In this document: piece after piece, positions 17,056 through 29,226 of the stretch
Layout: every line of letters starts with the position of its first letter
Position numbering within the stretch: the first letter of the stretch is position 1
DNA from: Haemonchus contortus
Taxonomy: Eukaryota > Nematoda > Chromadorea > Rhabditida > Trichostrongylidae
DNA: 64,000 nucleotides
NCBI GenBank assembly: GCA_000469685.2
Contig: LS997565.1
Location: 47,827,836 to 47,891,835, forward strand
Reading direction: 5' to 3'
Notes under the pieces: generated by a model
The model's database searches: none
Told to the model about the DNA's origin: nothing
What the model saw: the letters and a program-made list of their open reading frames with translations, nothing else
Made by a program: the position numbers and the translations under genes

Positions 17056-19014
17056 ATTGTAAGGGAGAAGAAGTACGTCGCCTGGGAATTAAAAGTAAAA
17101 GTTTGGGCCACGTCCTATTCCGAAGTTTTGCTCACACCTCGTCGTCCTTGTTACACTTTGGATTTTGAATTTTGGACCTGCAGTTAAATTATAGTAGTTA
17201 ACAGGAAAATTCCAAGTGATTATGTCATCGAACAAGTGCAGAGCGGTAGCAATAAGCAGGATCTCTCTTCAACCCAACACAATTGGGTAATGACTGGTCG
17301 AAAGTTGAAAATAGAATACAGTAGAAGTAAAAAACGAAAAGAAGAAAGAAAACAAAAAAGAAAAATTAGAATCGATCCCTGCTTCTATTACTTAGAGTGA
17401 GCTTTTTTAAACTGCAAAAGAGGACGAGAACTGTTTGCGCAGGTCAAAGTGAATTATCAAAAATCTTTGAAAAGTTGGTGGCCAAACTAGAATTTTGGAA
17501 AATTTCCCGACTTACACAATATGAGTGGAGCATGCAACTAAGTGAGTTCCTAATTTTGGATTGTTTCTAAATGAAATTTTCATTCAATGTATGTACAAGG
17601 CTACATACTCTACAGCACATAGAAATAACAAAAAAATTAAGACATTCATGCACTCAACTTTATGACCGAGAGGACAATTCGTTCTTTAATGTATTGGATT
17701 GCAGATTCATTACCAATCTGGAGAAAGGGTGGCAAAACCAACCGATCCATCAGATGAGTAGTAAAACAAATCAAGCTTGTGAGATCCAAGCCAAATGACT
17801 CTTTTTTGGACGTCGAGAGCTTGGGCTTGTATACCCAAGTAGGCAATTTGCCATTGTTTGTTCTGTGTCGAGATGATTGTATTGTCAGGGAATAATGATC
17901 ATAATTTGCCTATCAACGAGACTTGGAGTCCAGACAGCGGTACTCCCATTTTCAAAATAAGATTCGGAGTTTAGTGGGAAAAAGTATATTGGATTCGAGT
18001 GAAAACTTCCTTGATGATATTCCAAGACTTCGCTTTCAGAGTGTTGTACAAAGAAAACAAGGAGGGAAGCAGTACTGCGGAAATGTGTAAAAATGCTGAA
18101 AAAATGTGATGAAAAGTTTCTTAAATGTCGTTATTTAAAATTATTTTTTTCATTAAATTCGCAATCATTCCTAAAAGCTTCATTGCTTTCCCAACACCAT
18201 CACCCCATCCCGGATTTACAACTCAGTTTGAAGGTGAAATAGTAGGCAGCTTAAGAAGTTTTCTGAAGCACTGTAAACACTGCCTGTTCTGATTTAGGAT
18301 TTGCTGACGTGACATCGATTTTGGTCAGTTGTTATTTTCGAATAGACATCGAGCTTCAATTCGGTCCAAAAACGAAGATTTTCACCTTGGCGGTAATGGC
18401 TATCCATGGTGCAGCATTCGTTGCACATATGATCGGCAATCTGATCATCACGATTAATCGATTTTCTGTTCTCTGTTTGAAGAAAGGCAGTGTAAGTGAT
18501 TCTATGGAAATTTAAAAGGGCTAGATTTTCGATTAGTCATTCTGTAAACGCTCAGACGGGTGGCCATCCAACACCAGTCGATTGCAGCATAGAAATGTCA
18601 CTTCTGGTAGCCGTATGGTTCTACAGTCTGCCTCCTCACTGCTCACGCACACTTCCATTTATTTGATTTAGTTTTGGTCACGGAAGAACGTACTGATCAT
18701 AATTTGTCTACAGTACGCTTGTGCATTTGCGGCTCTACTACCCACGATTGGAGTGGATATGATATACGTCAAAAACATTGATGGGTCTTATTCTATTGTG
18801 GAATGCGCAAACAAGACGAATTGGTGAGCTAGTAGCATTGAAGCGTTACAAATTGACGGGAGCGTAATCGAAAAGATTCAAGTAAAAATGGGGTTTTAGG
18901 TTTATGAGATTTTCAGGAATTTTTTCGTTTGTGTACTGAATAAGTACTCGCTTAATGCTTGAGAGTTATATGTAGTCATCCAGGCAAGTCATGTAAACAT
19001 CCTGAAGCCTACTG

Positions 19015-19260
19015 GCTTAAGGGTCATCCCACCTTAGGATCCGCCCCGGCACTTGACTTCTATTTAGTAATGTGAGGGTGTTTCGAATGAGCAATTGCCC
19101 AAACAATGGCTTGCGATGGCTGGCCAATGTGCAAGTCAGTGCTTTTGTCTTCCTAAACGAATCGGTACCAGTTACCCTTGGAGAGATGGAAGCCTGAGCC
19201 AGTATCCATTTGGAATTCGAGCTCACTATCATGAGTATGAAGGCGGAGTATGTCATCCCC
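19015..19260 (-). repeat. old SINE copy in intron 3 of copy D
   Basis: Matches the body of the SINE at 38239-38539 in segments such as 'gatggctggccaatgtgcaa', 'gtcagtgcttttgtc' and 'aacgaatcggtacc'. Similar pieces lie in intron 3 of C (about 13320-13520), E (25690-25860), G (43200-43360) and H (54790-55070), so it predates these duplications. Confidence 0.55.
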
Positions 19261-21124
19261 GTACATATTTATCCTTTGAGCCGTTCAAGAGATTTCGGCC
19301 ACTACCGCAGTTATATCACATCTACATTGCTCAGCTCGTTTGGTATGGTGCGAGAGTTTTGGGTTGAAAATCCTGATGGCGATTGATGCTAGCGAAGAAT
19401 TTGAACAGTACGGAAAAAGTGTAAAACCCAAGAAGTTTGGCTTTCTCTATATCTTCATGCCCATCCCTGTCATTTTGATTGGTCCTACGTCCGCTATCGA
19501 TGATTTTTCATAGAACTACGAAAGTGAATGACATAGTACCACTTCTGTGAAAATGATGAATCAACCTTTCAGACCAACGAATTTACCTACATTGGAGCAG
19601 CTGTACTATACGCTGTGATAGGTTCTATCCTGAACGTCAAGATGCTTGTCTATTTACGCCGAATGCTCAAACTTAGCAATTCCGCGAGAATGGCTGTCCA
19701 TGAAAAGGTGAGCAGATTGGAGTTTCTTATGATTGAAACCTACATCCAATTGGAATTCTGATTGATGCCTCAATTACATGCATAGAACTGCAAAAAATCA
19801 TATTCGGTCGAAAAACCCAGTTTTGAAGGCCTCCCTGAAGAGTGTTGTGAAGTTAGATTGGATGTGGAGATTTTTTTCAAAAACAGCAATGATATCAATA
19901 CTATTTATTCAGGGCATGGTGTTCTGTACACTTATTGTGTTCGGGTTTACTATGATGATGTGTACTCAACAAATCCTGAGGGGAATGGCCATCCTGACTG
20001 ACAACACAGAATTCAATAATTGGATAACAATACACGTTAGTGATGTTTATGTATTATATTTACTGTAATGCAGCATCTTTGTGCAGCGATCCAATTAGTT
20101 TGAAAGGCAGAAACATCGTAGAAGGAGATCACCTAATGGTGTGGGCACGACGTACCCGAAGATTTCATAATATCGCAAGATTACCGTAGGCCAGATCGAG
20201 CATCCTCTTTGACCTTCCTGTTTTAGTATTTGAAGTATTCAAAGTCACAGAACCCCATCTCATGGGCTCCAGGCTCCAGTGCCTAGTTTTTGACATCAAT
20301 TTCGATAGGCTTTAGTTGCGTAGTAGACAGATTCGAACTCTTTGGTTACAGGGTTAGATAAGCAAGTAAGGGGAGCCGAATATGTAACCGCGGCGAAATC
20401 GTGGAAACTTGCAAAGCATTCTCGAATAAATCTGAAGTATTGCAAAGTTTTTGACACGAACCTCCCGAACAACTGGTCAGTTAGTAATGAAAGCTTTTTT
20501 ATATTTCGCATTACTTTTTGAGAACTGTCAAATTGAAGGAAAAGTTACCTAAAATAATTCTTTATACTCGGGGATAGTTACCGAATTCACTGGATGCAAT
20601 ATCCCATAAACGGAGGTTGATGCATAATAGTTTCTCTTCGAGGTAGTAAGAAATAAATAATTGGCTACTGTGAAATTTCAACAGTAGCGGCCATAACCTT
20701 ATCTGCATTCCATCCCATGAACTCGGTAATCTCAGCATTAATCCTACACCTTCCTTCACTGCTGCTTGTCCTCTAGTCATACTTTTGATTTCGCTTTGGA
20801 GTAATGCTTCAAGATGTTGACAATACGAATCCTGCTTCTGCTTACAACCCTTTTTGATGCTAACACTCTCTTCACAATAATGATGATGAATTAGTAGATG
20901 CGTAATTTCCATGCTTTTCAGTACTACTGGATAAACGACGTTATGGTCACTATTCCGCCATGCACTCAACTACTATTAAACTCGGAACTGCGGCGGGGAC
21001 ATTGTCAACTTTTTTCGATGCCGACGACATCCGAACAGTCCTGTCAGATCCATTTTTATGTTTAGGCAATCGGCACCCCGGTTTAGATCGTAGCAGTCAT
21101 CAGGGCCGTCCGAACGCTAAATAA

Positions 21125-21900
21125 TGAATAAATATTGCAAAATTTCTTCCCGCTTGAATGTTGTTCCTGTTTTTTGACAGGGTCCTTTGCCTTTGTCAGA
21201 TGTCATTTAGTTTGCAACTTTAGCACATTTTTCTTCGGAAAAGGTCTCAGATCGTTGCTTGGGAAGCCTCGCTTATTCTTATCCCATTTATCGCTTCTAG
21301 GAAATTCTCTCCCTTACCGGACGAACCTTTAGTCTTCACAGCGGACGCCTAAGCCGAAGCCAATTTTTGGCACTAATTGTCGTAGTGCATTGTGGCCATA
21401 GCCATAGCAAACCGGTGAGTTTTGTAAAAAAAAAAGTTCCTCCGAAATTCAGGCCTTATGCGGCAACCTAATCTTGGCCAATATCGAGGAAGGAAGAAAG
21501 GAAAGAAAAGGAAATGGTAACTGAATCACACTGATACAAATCGGTACAAAATTCGTGAACCGACGCAGTTGAAGGGTCAATTTGGGTATCAGACCTATCA
21601 AAAAAATACAACAGAGGAGTGATGGAGGGAGAGCTTTTTTAATGAGTCCATTTAATCAAACTCTTCCTAAGAATCCGTTAGGCATCGACCTAGAATTCAT
21701 TCGAATCAGAACGTGAAAACAGTGGAATACAGGGCATTTCAGGTCATCCGAGAAAACTACAAAATTTCTGTGACTTGTGTGGAAACTTACTCGGAACATG
21801 ATTTTTGAGCCTGGGTGAGGTGAAAGCGCAATTCACCTCTGCACTATCCGTACTGCTTGCTTCCCACTAATGCGAAACTCATTCAAAGTGATTAGGTCTT
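21125..21900. other. spacer D to E, left part
   Basis: Begins with AATAAA at 21127. It then matches the spacers after F (from 34485), G (46611) and H (56738): an 'aaggaagaaaggaaagaaaa' stretch, 'cctagaattcattcg' and 'tgagcctgggtgaggtg'-type blocks. No gene is recognised. Confidence 0.45.
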
Positions 21901-22072
21901 ATTGACCAAGTTGGAAATGTCGCGCGCTCCGAAAACGCCCTTGAAGATCGAGCATCGTAACAAACCCGAGTTCTACTTGCTATGCAGTTTGTAAAGCCAG
22001 CATCGAGAGGTTTTCTTTGGTGGTCACATCTTCTGTCCGGATACGACAGTAGTGGATCGAAAATCAAAAATT

Positions 22073-22971
22073 ATGGGGGTCTTTGTGATGACCAAAGTGG
22101 GATACCCAACAATTCCATGGATACTTCTTGCTTTGATAATATTCGAGCGGCTTGTGGGAGTTCTTCTGATGATGTCTTGGCCTCCAGTGAAATGTCCAAT
22201 ACTGCGTACTTGTTGTACTGGGGTAGAGGGGTAGCGTTTTTTTTCTCAAGCGAATTGCAACTCTTTGTTCATTCACTTTTCGTTGGGCATTTGCGTCTGA
22301 CCTCATCTGGGGGATTACTCAATAGTACTTCGGGTGAGGGTGTTATTGTGGGGTGGACTTATGTTGAAAGTTATCCCTTAACCATGACTTCTTACCCATG
22401 TTCATGACTTGGTGTTGAGCTGTATTCTAATGGTAAGCTTTCCTCGAAATAGTTTACACGACAACTTGAACTAGGGACAAGTGGAAGGAAGGAGAGGAGG
22501 GAGTTATGAAGGGCTATGAAGGGCCTACGAAAGAGACGACTCCAGAAAAAACCTTTCAATCTTTATGGAAAAAGCTAAGTCTTGCAAGTGATTATAACGG
22601 GTTGAGCTTTCACGGCAGGTGGACTACCGTAAAAAAGCTTCCAATTTAGAATTTGCCTGTAAAACATGGGAGCTTCGATTCTTGCCTCCGGTCGAAGCTC
22701 TTGTTCAACATTAATAATTTTTTAGAATGAATCAAAGCCTTTAACTGATAATTTTCAGGTCTCTTACAGTGACTATGCGTTGAGGGCAAGATCCTGTCAG
22801 AATGATCGAGTAATTCTTTCCCTGGAATATGGTATCATCAACAGGAGCTTTGAATATTTTTCTTTGGCAGTCCTTCCAATTAGTATTTATATTCAAATCC
22901 TCAAATTTAAACTATTATGCAACTTTTATCCTCTTATCCTCGTGCATGAATATTTCTTTATTTTTTCATAG
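22073..22971 (+). CDS. unrecognised two-exon coding remnant, copy 1 (one TM segment)
   Basis: Exon a (22073-22186) reads MGVFVMTKVGYPTIPWILL followed by ALIIFERLVGVLLMMSWPP, one strong hydrophobic segment, and stops at a donor (GTGAAA). Exon b (22759-22971) starts after TTTTCAG with VSYSDYALRARSCQNDRV and runs to TAG. The joint is phase 0. The pair recurs three more times in the window, with WPP before the donor and FSDY.LRAR after the acceptor. Further 5' exons probably exist: a conserved open piece, SRAPKTPLKIEHRNKPEF, lies at about 21915-21985, but I could not join it in frame. I do not recognise the family. It could be the C-terminal end of a small membrane protein or a decayed exon pair. 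Confidence 0.35.
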
Positions 22972-23329
22972 GGTAGTTGAAGCTTGATGAGTGGGCTTTC
23001 TCTGTGATCAAACATAGTAATCTAAACGGACTCTAATTAGGTACTACCAATATTACTGGCTGGCTTGGACTGAAAGCCTGATGAGTGGGCTTTCCACAGT
23101 GATCAAACATCTGATCATATTGTTGACTTGAAGGAGAAGTTAATAAATCTCAATAGAAGATAAAATCCCAGCGGATCCACTGAATATTTGTAAACTTTTG
23201 TTCGTCATTTCTCGTCTGTTGCCGCGTCATAACAGAGTCAAATTGCGCTTCTGATTACTGAGTTGTAAAAGTAATTCTACATAGTTTCAAGTCAAGCTGT
23301 TTCACAGATAAAGGGTTAAGCGAACATAG
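22972..23329. other. spacer before copy E
   Basis: Contains two partial copies of the 'actggctggcttggactgaa' to 'gatcaaacat' upstream block (around 22980-23035 and 23045-23120). No gene is seen. Confidence 0.4.
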
Positions 23330-23721
23330 TAACAATCTCAATTGGTGAATATGGCATGTAAAAAGGAACAACAAATTAAAACCTCATCTCAATTGAACGT
23401 TTGAATATCCTCTAATTCCTTTACGTCAAGAAAGACTGTTTATCTCGGGAAGAAAACCATAATAGATCTAAGGAAGCTACCGCTTTCAACTAGTATACGC
23501 CTCCTGAAGTAGGATGTCGCCCACTTGAATTATTCTCGTGAGACCATCCCATGTACGATCCAGCTTTCGATTGTTCCTACATACATCACTTGAGCATCTA
23601 TCTGAGATGAATGTTGAACACAAATTTTGGATAGTCTACAATGTTATCCTGTCTTCCAAAAGTTTTTCGTTAGAGAACAGCAGGTGGCCTGAAGTGCAAG
23701 ATATATTTCAGAAATTATACC
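23330..23721 (+). promoter_or_regulatory. conserved upstream block of receptor copy E
   Basis: Same block as in C, D, F, G and H: 'ttggtgaatatggcatgtaa', 'ctcaattgaacgtttgaata', 'tcctctaattcc'. At the TTACGTAA position it has the CRE-like variant TTACGTCA (23421-23428). TTTCAG lies at 23706-23711, 10 bases before the ATG. Confidence 0.4.
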
Positions 23722-26700
23722 ATGGTTAATATACCACAGACTGTGATAGAAGTGGCACTTGCGCTAAATTATCTCTTTGTCATATTCATCATTATCACAT
23801 CTAAGAGGGACGTCTTCAAGAACGTATTCTACATGATGTTTGTGGCTACAGGTGAGAGATCGCTCAGGTTTCCCGTAACATCATGAAACTATTTTTCAAA
23901 ATTATTACAATTCGTTGCTCCCAGATTGCTTCATTATACCGTTTAGAAGCTTTGATAATACGCTTTGATACACGTTGTTCGGAAGGCAAAAGTACTTATT
24001 TGAGCCCAGTCCTGTTCCGAAATTTTGGCCCACAACTCGCCATCCTTGTAACGCTTTCGGATCGCATACTGCAATAAAATAACAGCAATTACCAGGAAGA
24101 CCAGGAAAGGCGATCAAGTGGACCTCTCTTCAACCCAAACAACTGGATGATTATTAGTTTGGAATGGATGAATAGGATTGATTCTTCTTTTCCGCAAAGA
24201 TTGAGTATCTTTAAATTGCCGCCAAAACAGTCTGAAAACAGTTCAAAGCAGGTTCAAGTTAATTATCAAAGCCGTTTGAGAAATTGGTGGCTGGACTTGG
24301 GTTTTTGGAAAACTTCCTGCCCAGATAAATATGATTGGAACACATCACTAAGCAAGTTTTGTTTTTACTGTTCATGTTTTTTCAGCTGATATTTTCCCCT
24401 TCAATACAGGTATAATACAAAACTTCATACTCTACAACACAAAGAGATAGCAGGGACATAGGGGCAATCCTGCCCACTACGCCCACTACTTTATCACGAA
24501 GAAGATGTAATATTTCATTTTCCGAAGTAACGAATGACCAAATTCATAATCAGCTGCTGAAGAGAGGATGAAAAAAACCGATTAATCTGATGCCATCTTC
24601 TGTGTTGAGATGATTGCATTGTCAGCTGAAAATGATCAAAGATTGCCTATTAACGTGATTTGAAGCCCGAAGGTTCGAGTGGTGACTTTATCGGTGATTG
24701 TCCGAGATACCACTTACAGTTTCATGTTCGAAGAATACAGAGAGTGGAAATCTGGAAAAAAAAGCTGTAGAAATATGGAAGTACTCGCCTTAAAACGTTG
24801 CCGTTCCCAACACACTACCTCTCCCCCCGATTTAGAATTCAATTTAAAGGTAGAAATAATAGACTGAAAACACTTCGATCTGGTTTAGGATTTGCTGACG
24901 TGACATCGATTTTGGTCAATTCTCTTTTTCGGATAAACAGCGAGCTTCATTTCGGTCGAAAATCGAAGATTTTCACCTTGGCTGTAATGGTTACCCATGG
25001 TGTAGCATTTGTTGCACATATGATCGGCAATCTTGATCATCCACGATTAATCGATTTTCTATACTCTGTTTGAAGAAGACAGTGTAAGTGATTTTATAAA
25101 AATTTCGAAGGAGTAAACCTCTCATTAGTCATTCTGTAAACGCTCGGGCAAGGGGAACCAACACCAGTTGATCGCAGCTTAGGAGTTTCTCCTTTTTGGA
25201 CTTGAATGGTTCTAGGGTCTGCTCCTCACTGCTCACGCACCACCTCTATTTATTGATTTAGCTTTGGTCACGGAAAAACGTACGGATCATAATCTGTCCT
25301 ACAGTACGCTTGTGCATTTGCGGCTCTATCGCCGGTGATTGGAGTGGATATGATATACGTCAAGAACAATGATGGATCGTAATTCTATATTGGGAATAAG
25401 CAAAGAAGACGATTTGGTTAGTCGATTGCATTGAGTCGTTTCAAATTTATAGGAAATGAAACTCGGAAAAATTGAAGTAAAACTCTGGTTTTCAGTTTTT
25501 GGGATCTGCAATCATTTTGTAGATACACGGATAAGTTCTCCCTGTACATCTTTGCACTGAATAAGTGCATGCTCCAGTGTGTGAGGTTTAAATGTTAGTC
25601 CTCCAGACGAGTCATGTAGATGACCTGAGGTATACTCTCTAGTATTGAAGTAACGACGGTTCTGACTGGATCAATGGAATTCAATCCATTTAGGGAGGAA
25701 AGTTTCGGACGTGAACCAATCCCCCGCCTTAGGACGCACCCATACACTTCGACTCCCATCCAGTAAAATAGGGGTTTTTCGAATGAGCAACTGCCCAAAC
25801 AGTGACTTGTAAAGCTAGCCGCTGTACATCTTTGTGCAAGTGATTAATAAAGCTTTCAGATCAACCAATTTACCTATCTCGAGCTGCTGTACTATACGCT
25901 GTGGTAGGCTTTATCCTAAAACGTCAAGGTGCTTGTTTGCTTACACGGAATGCTCAAGCTCAGCAACTCCCGCGAGAATGGCTGTACATGAAAAGGTGAG
26001 CAAAGTGGACTTTCTCATGGTCGAAGGCCCACGACCTCCTAATCGGGTTCAGGGATGATACTTTTGGACCTTGCACGGAGCCGGAAAGTGATCACACTGA
26101 TCAAATGAATGCTAATTTTGAAGGCTTATTTGAAAAATGATGTAAAGTGAAATCAGATTGAAGGTTTTATTGTTTTCTTTCAAAATCTGCCGTAGTATTT
26201 ATTCAGGGCATAGTGTTTTGCACACTTATTGTGTTTGGATTTACTATGCTGATGTGTATTCAACAAATCTTACGAGGAATAGCCATCTTGACCGAGAAAC
26301 ACAGAAATCTTTAATACGATGACAATGCACGTTGGTGATGTTTATTTGCAGTAATACAGGCCTATTCTCATCTATTGGGGTTTTGCAAAGAGAATATGAT
26401 AAAGGTCAAGATTTTTTCTGGGAAGTCCTGGAAGTTAGAAGTTGGAAGAAAGAAACACCACAGAAGGATAGACCATTCAAGTGTATGGGCACAACGTACC
26501 CAAAAGATTTTATGATTTTACGAAATGACCGATGACCATATCGAGTACCCTCTTCGACCTTTTTGTTTCACCTTCAAAATACTCGAAAGGAGGGTGCACA
26601 GAAAACCATTACATAGACTCTAGAAACCTGTTTTTAATACCAATTTCTGGACGGGCTTTAGTAGCGCAGTAGACGGATTCCAAACTCTGATGGAGGGTTA

Positions 26701-26828
26701 CAATTCCACTATTGTAGGGTTAGATAACACGGAAGAGGAAGCCAGGTATGTGACGCGAGTACAAGCGGGCAGAACCTTGGAAACTTTCAGCGCACTCTCA
26801 CAAGCTTGGCGATTTATGGTCAAAACTT

Positions 26829-26905
26829 TAGTCTCGGACGGGACTCGAACCCGCACTTGTCCTTTGGGGACCGTGCTCTTATCCCTTACACAACCGAGAT
26901 CCCGC
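26829..26905 (-). repeat. tRNA-derived element (best tRNA-like match in window)
   Basis: The reverse strand reads TCTCGGTTGTGTAAGGGAT..GAGCACGGTCC.., then GGGTTCGAGTCCCGTCCGAGA. The acceptor stem (TCTCGG/CCGAGA), a 4-bp D stem and the T arm with a perfect B box (GGTTCGAGTCC) are there, but the anticodon arm is a 4-bp stem on a 5-base loop. I therefore call it a tRNA-derived SINE or tRNA pseudogene, not a working tRNA. A second partial copy of its left part lies at 27103-27160. Confidence 0.6.
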
Positions 26906-27102
26906 TTGCCCTCGCCTTCTTAATGGCTTATATGCCATAGTTTATCAGCACTCACACGTATAACGTGTTGAGCCGGTCGGCCAATATCAGCACTGAACCG
27001 ATAAGCTGTAAGCTTTTACCTGTTAGTACTTGTTTTGACTTGATGATTTGTTAACTGTTTGTTATATCGCCGCAGTACGCGTAGCGAAAGTCTCACAAGG
27101 TT

Positions 27103-27160
27103 GGCGATTTATGGACAAAACATCAGTCTCGGACGGGACTCGAACCCGCACCCAAAGCAG
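27103..27160 (-). repeat. partial duplicate of the tRNA-like element
   Basis: 'ttggcgatttatgg' followed by 'tctcggacgggactcgaacc' repeats 26809-26859 with few changes, then diverges. A direct repeat about 300 bp apart; the intervening part (26906-27100) is unrecognised. Confidence 0.65.
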
Positions 27161-27164
27161 ATAG

Positions 27165-28525
27165 CAGATATTATTCCGATGATTTCACGTTTTCTACCCT
27201 AGCGTTGATATCGCGGGTTCTTGCCCACAGTTCTGGTTGGTCATCTCCATTTTCTTCTCTCCTCACGATCAGTCACTCATCTTCTGCAGTCACCTCGACT
27301 TCAGCGATGTCCTTCTTGTTCGTGTCCTCCCAGCCCTTTATACGGACGCGAAGTTAGGGGATCGTAGGTTGGAAACGGGTATCGCCGCAACCCTTCATCT
27401 AGTCATAACCTAGTGATCCGGCGCCAGAATGATTTCCTTCAGGGCTGACAGCTTTTTATATCAAGCCTAAAGCTCATGGATGCTTCAGCAAGAAGATGAA
27501 TTGAAAGAGAGTCTGATTGGTTCTTCCACAGGAGTCCGCAGTGGACGCCCGGAGGGAGGTCCGAATCGGTAATCCTGTTGTCTTTGCATTGACGAACGAG
27601 GTCGAGGACAGCTTCCATCAAATAGGAACCGTATTATAGGGTTCGGACCCCCCCCCCGTTACAACACTTATTTAGTGTGAATTTAAGAGGCACCTTTATA
27701 TTCCTGGGAGTGTGAAGCCTGGAAGCTCCTCCACTGGTAGCGCTCCACACAACAAATTCTAATGGTTTCTAGAAGTGTGCTTGGCTGGTCCTGGTCACGA
27801 CCATGACCAGTCAGGCACTTGCTTTGGCCCAGGTGGCAATATGGAGCCAATCTGGAGGTGGCAGCATAATATGCAAAAACGGCAAAGCCTGGAGTTTCCC
27901 GAACCATCCACCCATCCTAGTCGTCCTTTCTCGAAGTCCACATCGCTATCCACCACACCATCCGACGCTGCTGGCATCTTAACCGTGGAGAGCCTATATG
28001 AAACTTCCCGCACTTTTAAACATGTGGGTCCCTTTTTTGGCTACCTTTCACATTATTTTCAATGCGCAGTCAACTGACGCCTCCTACTGTACGGACAGTC
28101 GACGCCATGAATGAAACAAACGACGCTGAGTGAGTTAAAACGGCGATTTCTGACAAAATCGTTTTCAGTCATTTTTTGGCATTCAGAAGGCGGAAATGGA
28201 CCATAGCTTTATACTCATTGCTCATGCCCCTATACCATGCAAAAAAACCATTTTCAAAAAGCGTCCCACGCCCTGAAAGACCTTCCTTGTGAGACAGAGG
28301 GCGATACATAGTTTCATCTTAACCGTCACGCGCTAAGGAAGAAAGGTATAAAGACTTGGCTATTGTGCAAGTTCACCTGTTGCGGGCCAGAACTGATTTG
28401 CATATTTTCCCATCCCCACACCCGGTTTTTCATCCAACACCTTCCTTCACACCTGTTTCTTCCTTTTTATACTTCTTCTACCATAGTGAAGAGAAGTAGA
28501 AGTTTTTTGGCAGCATGAATCCCTC
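27165..28525. other. unrecognised insert in intron 5 of copy E
   Basis: About 1.3 kb with no counterpart in the same intron of copies C, D, F, G or H. It has a C run at 27649-27656 and short open frames on both strands (for example minus 27683-27907) that I cannot match to any family. Base composition is somewhat more GC-rich than nearby introns, which suggests an inserted element of unknown type. Confidence 0.4.
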
Positions 28526-28535
28526 ATTTGATTTC

Positions 28536-28915
28536 GGGTAACGGAACTTCTCCCCTATCGCGGCATTCTCACTTGCGGCATGCGGCAAATGCCACTGCAA
28601 TTACCGTACTCCCGCCAATCGATAGGACGCGATTTTTTTTCCTTGACTGCCTTGCTTTTCTATTGGATTTTATCGTTTTTTCTTCTGTTTCTTTTTAGTT
28701 TTCATGTTTATTAGACTTGATTAATTAAAATGACTACTCCTATATGAACGGACGATCAATACCGCATCGGAATTGAAAAGAGCGGCCAGCCAATTCAAAT
28801 AATTAAAGGACTCCCTACCTCACAAATTGCGCGCTCCAGTCTTCCATCGCAGTCCTGCGATAGGCGGTGGGTGCGGCGTGTGCGACGCCGTGTTAGGGGA
28901 GAAGTTCCCGGACCC
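28536..28915 (-). mobile_element. non-autonomous TIR element (MITE), 380 bp, 9-bp target duplication
   Basis: Starts GGGTAACGGAACTTCTCCCC and ends with the imperfect inverse GGGGAGAAGTTCCCGGACCC. It is flanked by TTTGATTTC at 28527-28535 and 28916-28924, a perfect 9-bp direct repeat; the uninterrupted site survives near exon 6 of copy F as 'catttgattccaatcc'. An inverted second copy lies at 52918-53295. A 9-bp duplication fits Mutator-like (MULE) elements; assignment is tentative. No coding capacity. Confidence 0.88.
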
Positions 28916-29226
28916 TTTGATTTCAACCCATTTTCAATGAGAACATCCCCTCTGCTTTATTATGGTGTGGTGCCATAAAAGAAATACCTAACTTTCACGC
29001 TTTCCAGTTTTTACTGGAATAAACGACATTATGGTCAGTATTCCACCATGCACTCAACTGGTACTGAATTCGGAACTGCGTCGCGACATAATCAACTTCG
29101 TTCGATGTCGGCGACATCCGAGGAATCTTGTCACGAGCGCCATGATGTTCAGCAGTCAGTATCCAGATTAGACCGTAGCACTTATCAAGGTCGCCGGTGC
29201 GAAGCCTCTGCTAAATTTTGAATAAA

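Larger units (their letters stand above)
16695..21065 (+). pseudogene. Srv-like 7TM chemoreceptor, copy D (frameshifts in exons 3 and 6)
   Basis: Predicted exons: 16695-16824, 18298-18491, 18672-18823, 19573-19707, 19913-20035, 20922-21065. Exons 1, 2, 4 and 5 are intact and close to the family (MVNVPQTVIEVALALNYLF; GFADVTS; NRFSVLC; TNEFTYIGAAVLYAV; GMVFCTLIVFGF). Exon 3 is 152 instead of 153 bases: one base is missing near 18800, so the usual splice would give a TGA at the junction. A weak donor at 18798 (GTGGAA) would give a 126-base exon in phase. Exon 6 has one extra G in the run at about 20995, after LNSELRR, giving a stop at 21063, and another extra base near 21064; the family tail would end at 21124. 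Copy H shares the exon 3 lesion. It may be a pseudogene, or partly an assembly error. Confidence 0.75.
23722..29221 (+). pseudogene. Srv-like 7TM chemoreceptor, copy E (indels in exons 2 to 6)
   Basis: Exon positions by comparison: 23722-23851, 24889-25083, 25262-25416, 25860-25995, 26207-26330, 29008-29221. Only exon 1 (MVNIPQTVIEVALALNYLF) is clean. Exon lengths are 195, 155, 136 and 124 where the family has 194, 153, 135 and 123. Exon 2 gains two bases around 25036-25045 and loses one later; exon 3 gains a base before CTACAGTACGC and reads TAA after GGATCG; exon 4 has about two gains and one loss; exon 6 has extra bases before AATAAACGAC, creating TAA. The conserved GGCATG of exon 5 is GGCATA. 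AATAAA follows at 29221. Intron 5 is expanded by repeats (26331-29007). Most changes are single-base gains, which fits either pseudogene decay or uncorrected long-read sequence. Confidence 0.75.

Noticed and set aside
20562..20969. 135-residue minus-strand open frame
   Set aside because: It overlaps receptor exon 6 and its intron in antisense and has no recognisable domain; similar antisense frames appear in sibling copies and are shadows.
21982..22407. 141-residue + frame overlapping the unknown TM remnant
   Set aside because: It runs through the donor and uses a different phase from the recurring hydrophobic frame; only the latter recurs in the sibling copies.
26829..26905. A working tRNA gene
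   Set aside because: Acceptor and T arms are good, but the anticodon arm does not form a 5-bp stem with a 7-base loop, and diverged copies recur in other introns, as expected of a SINE.
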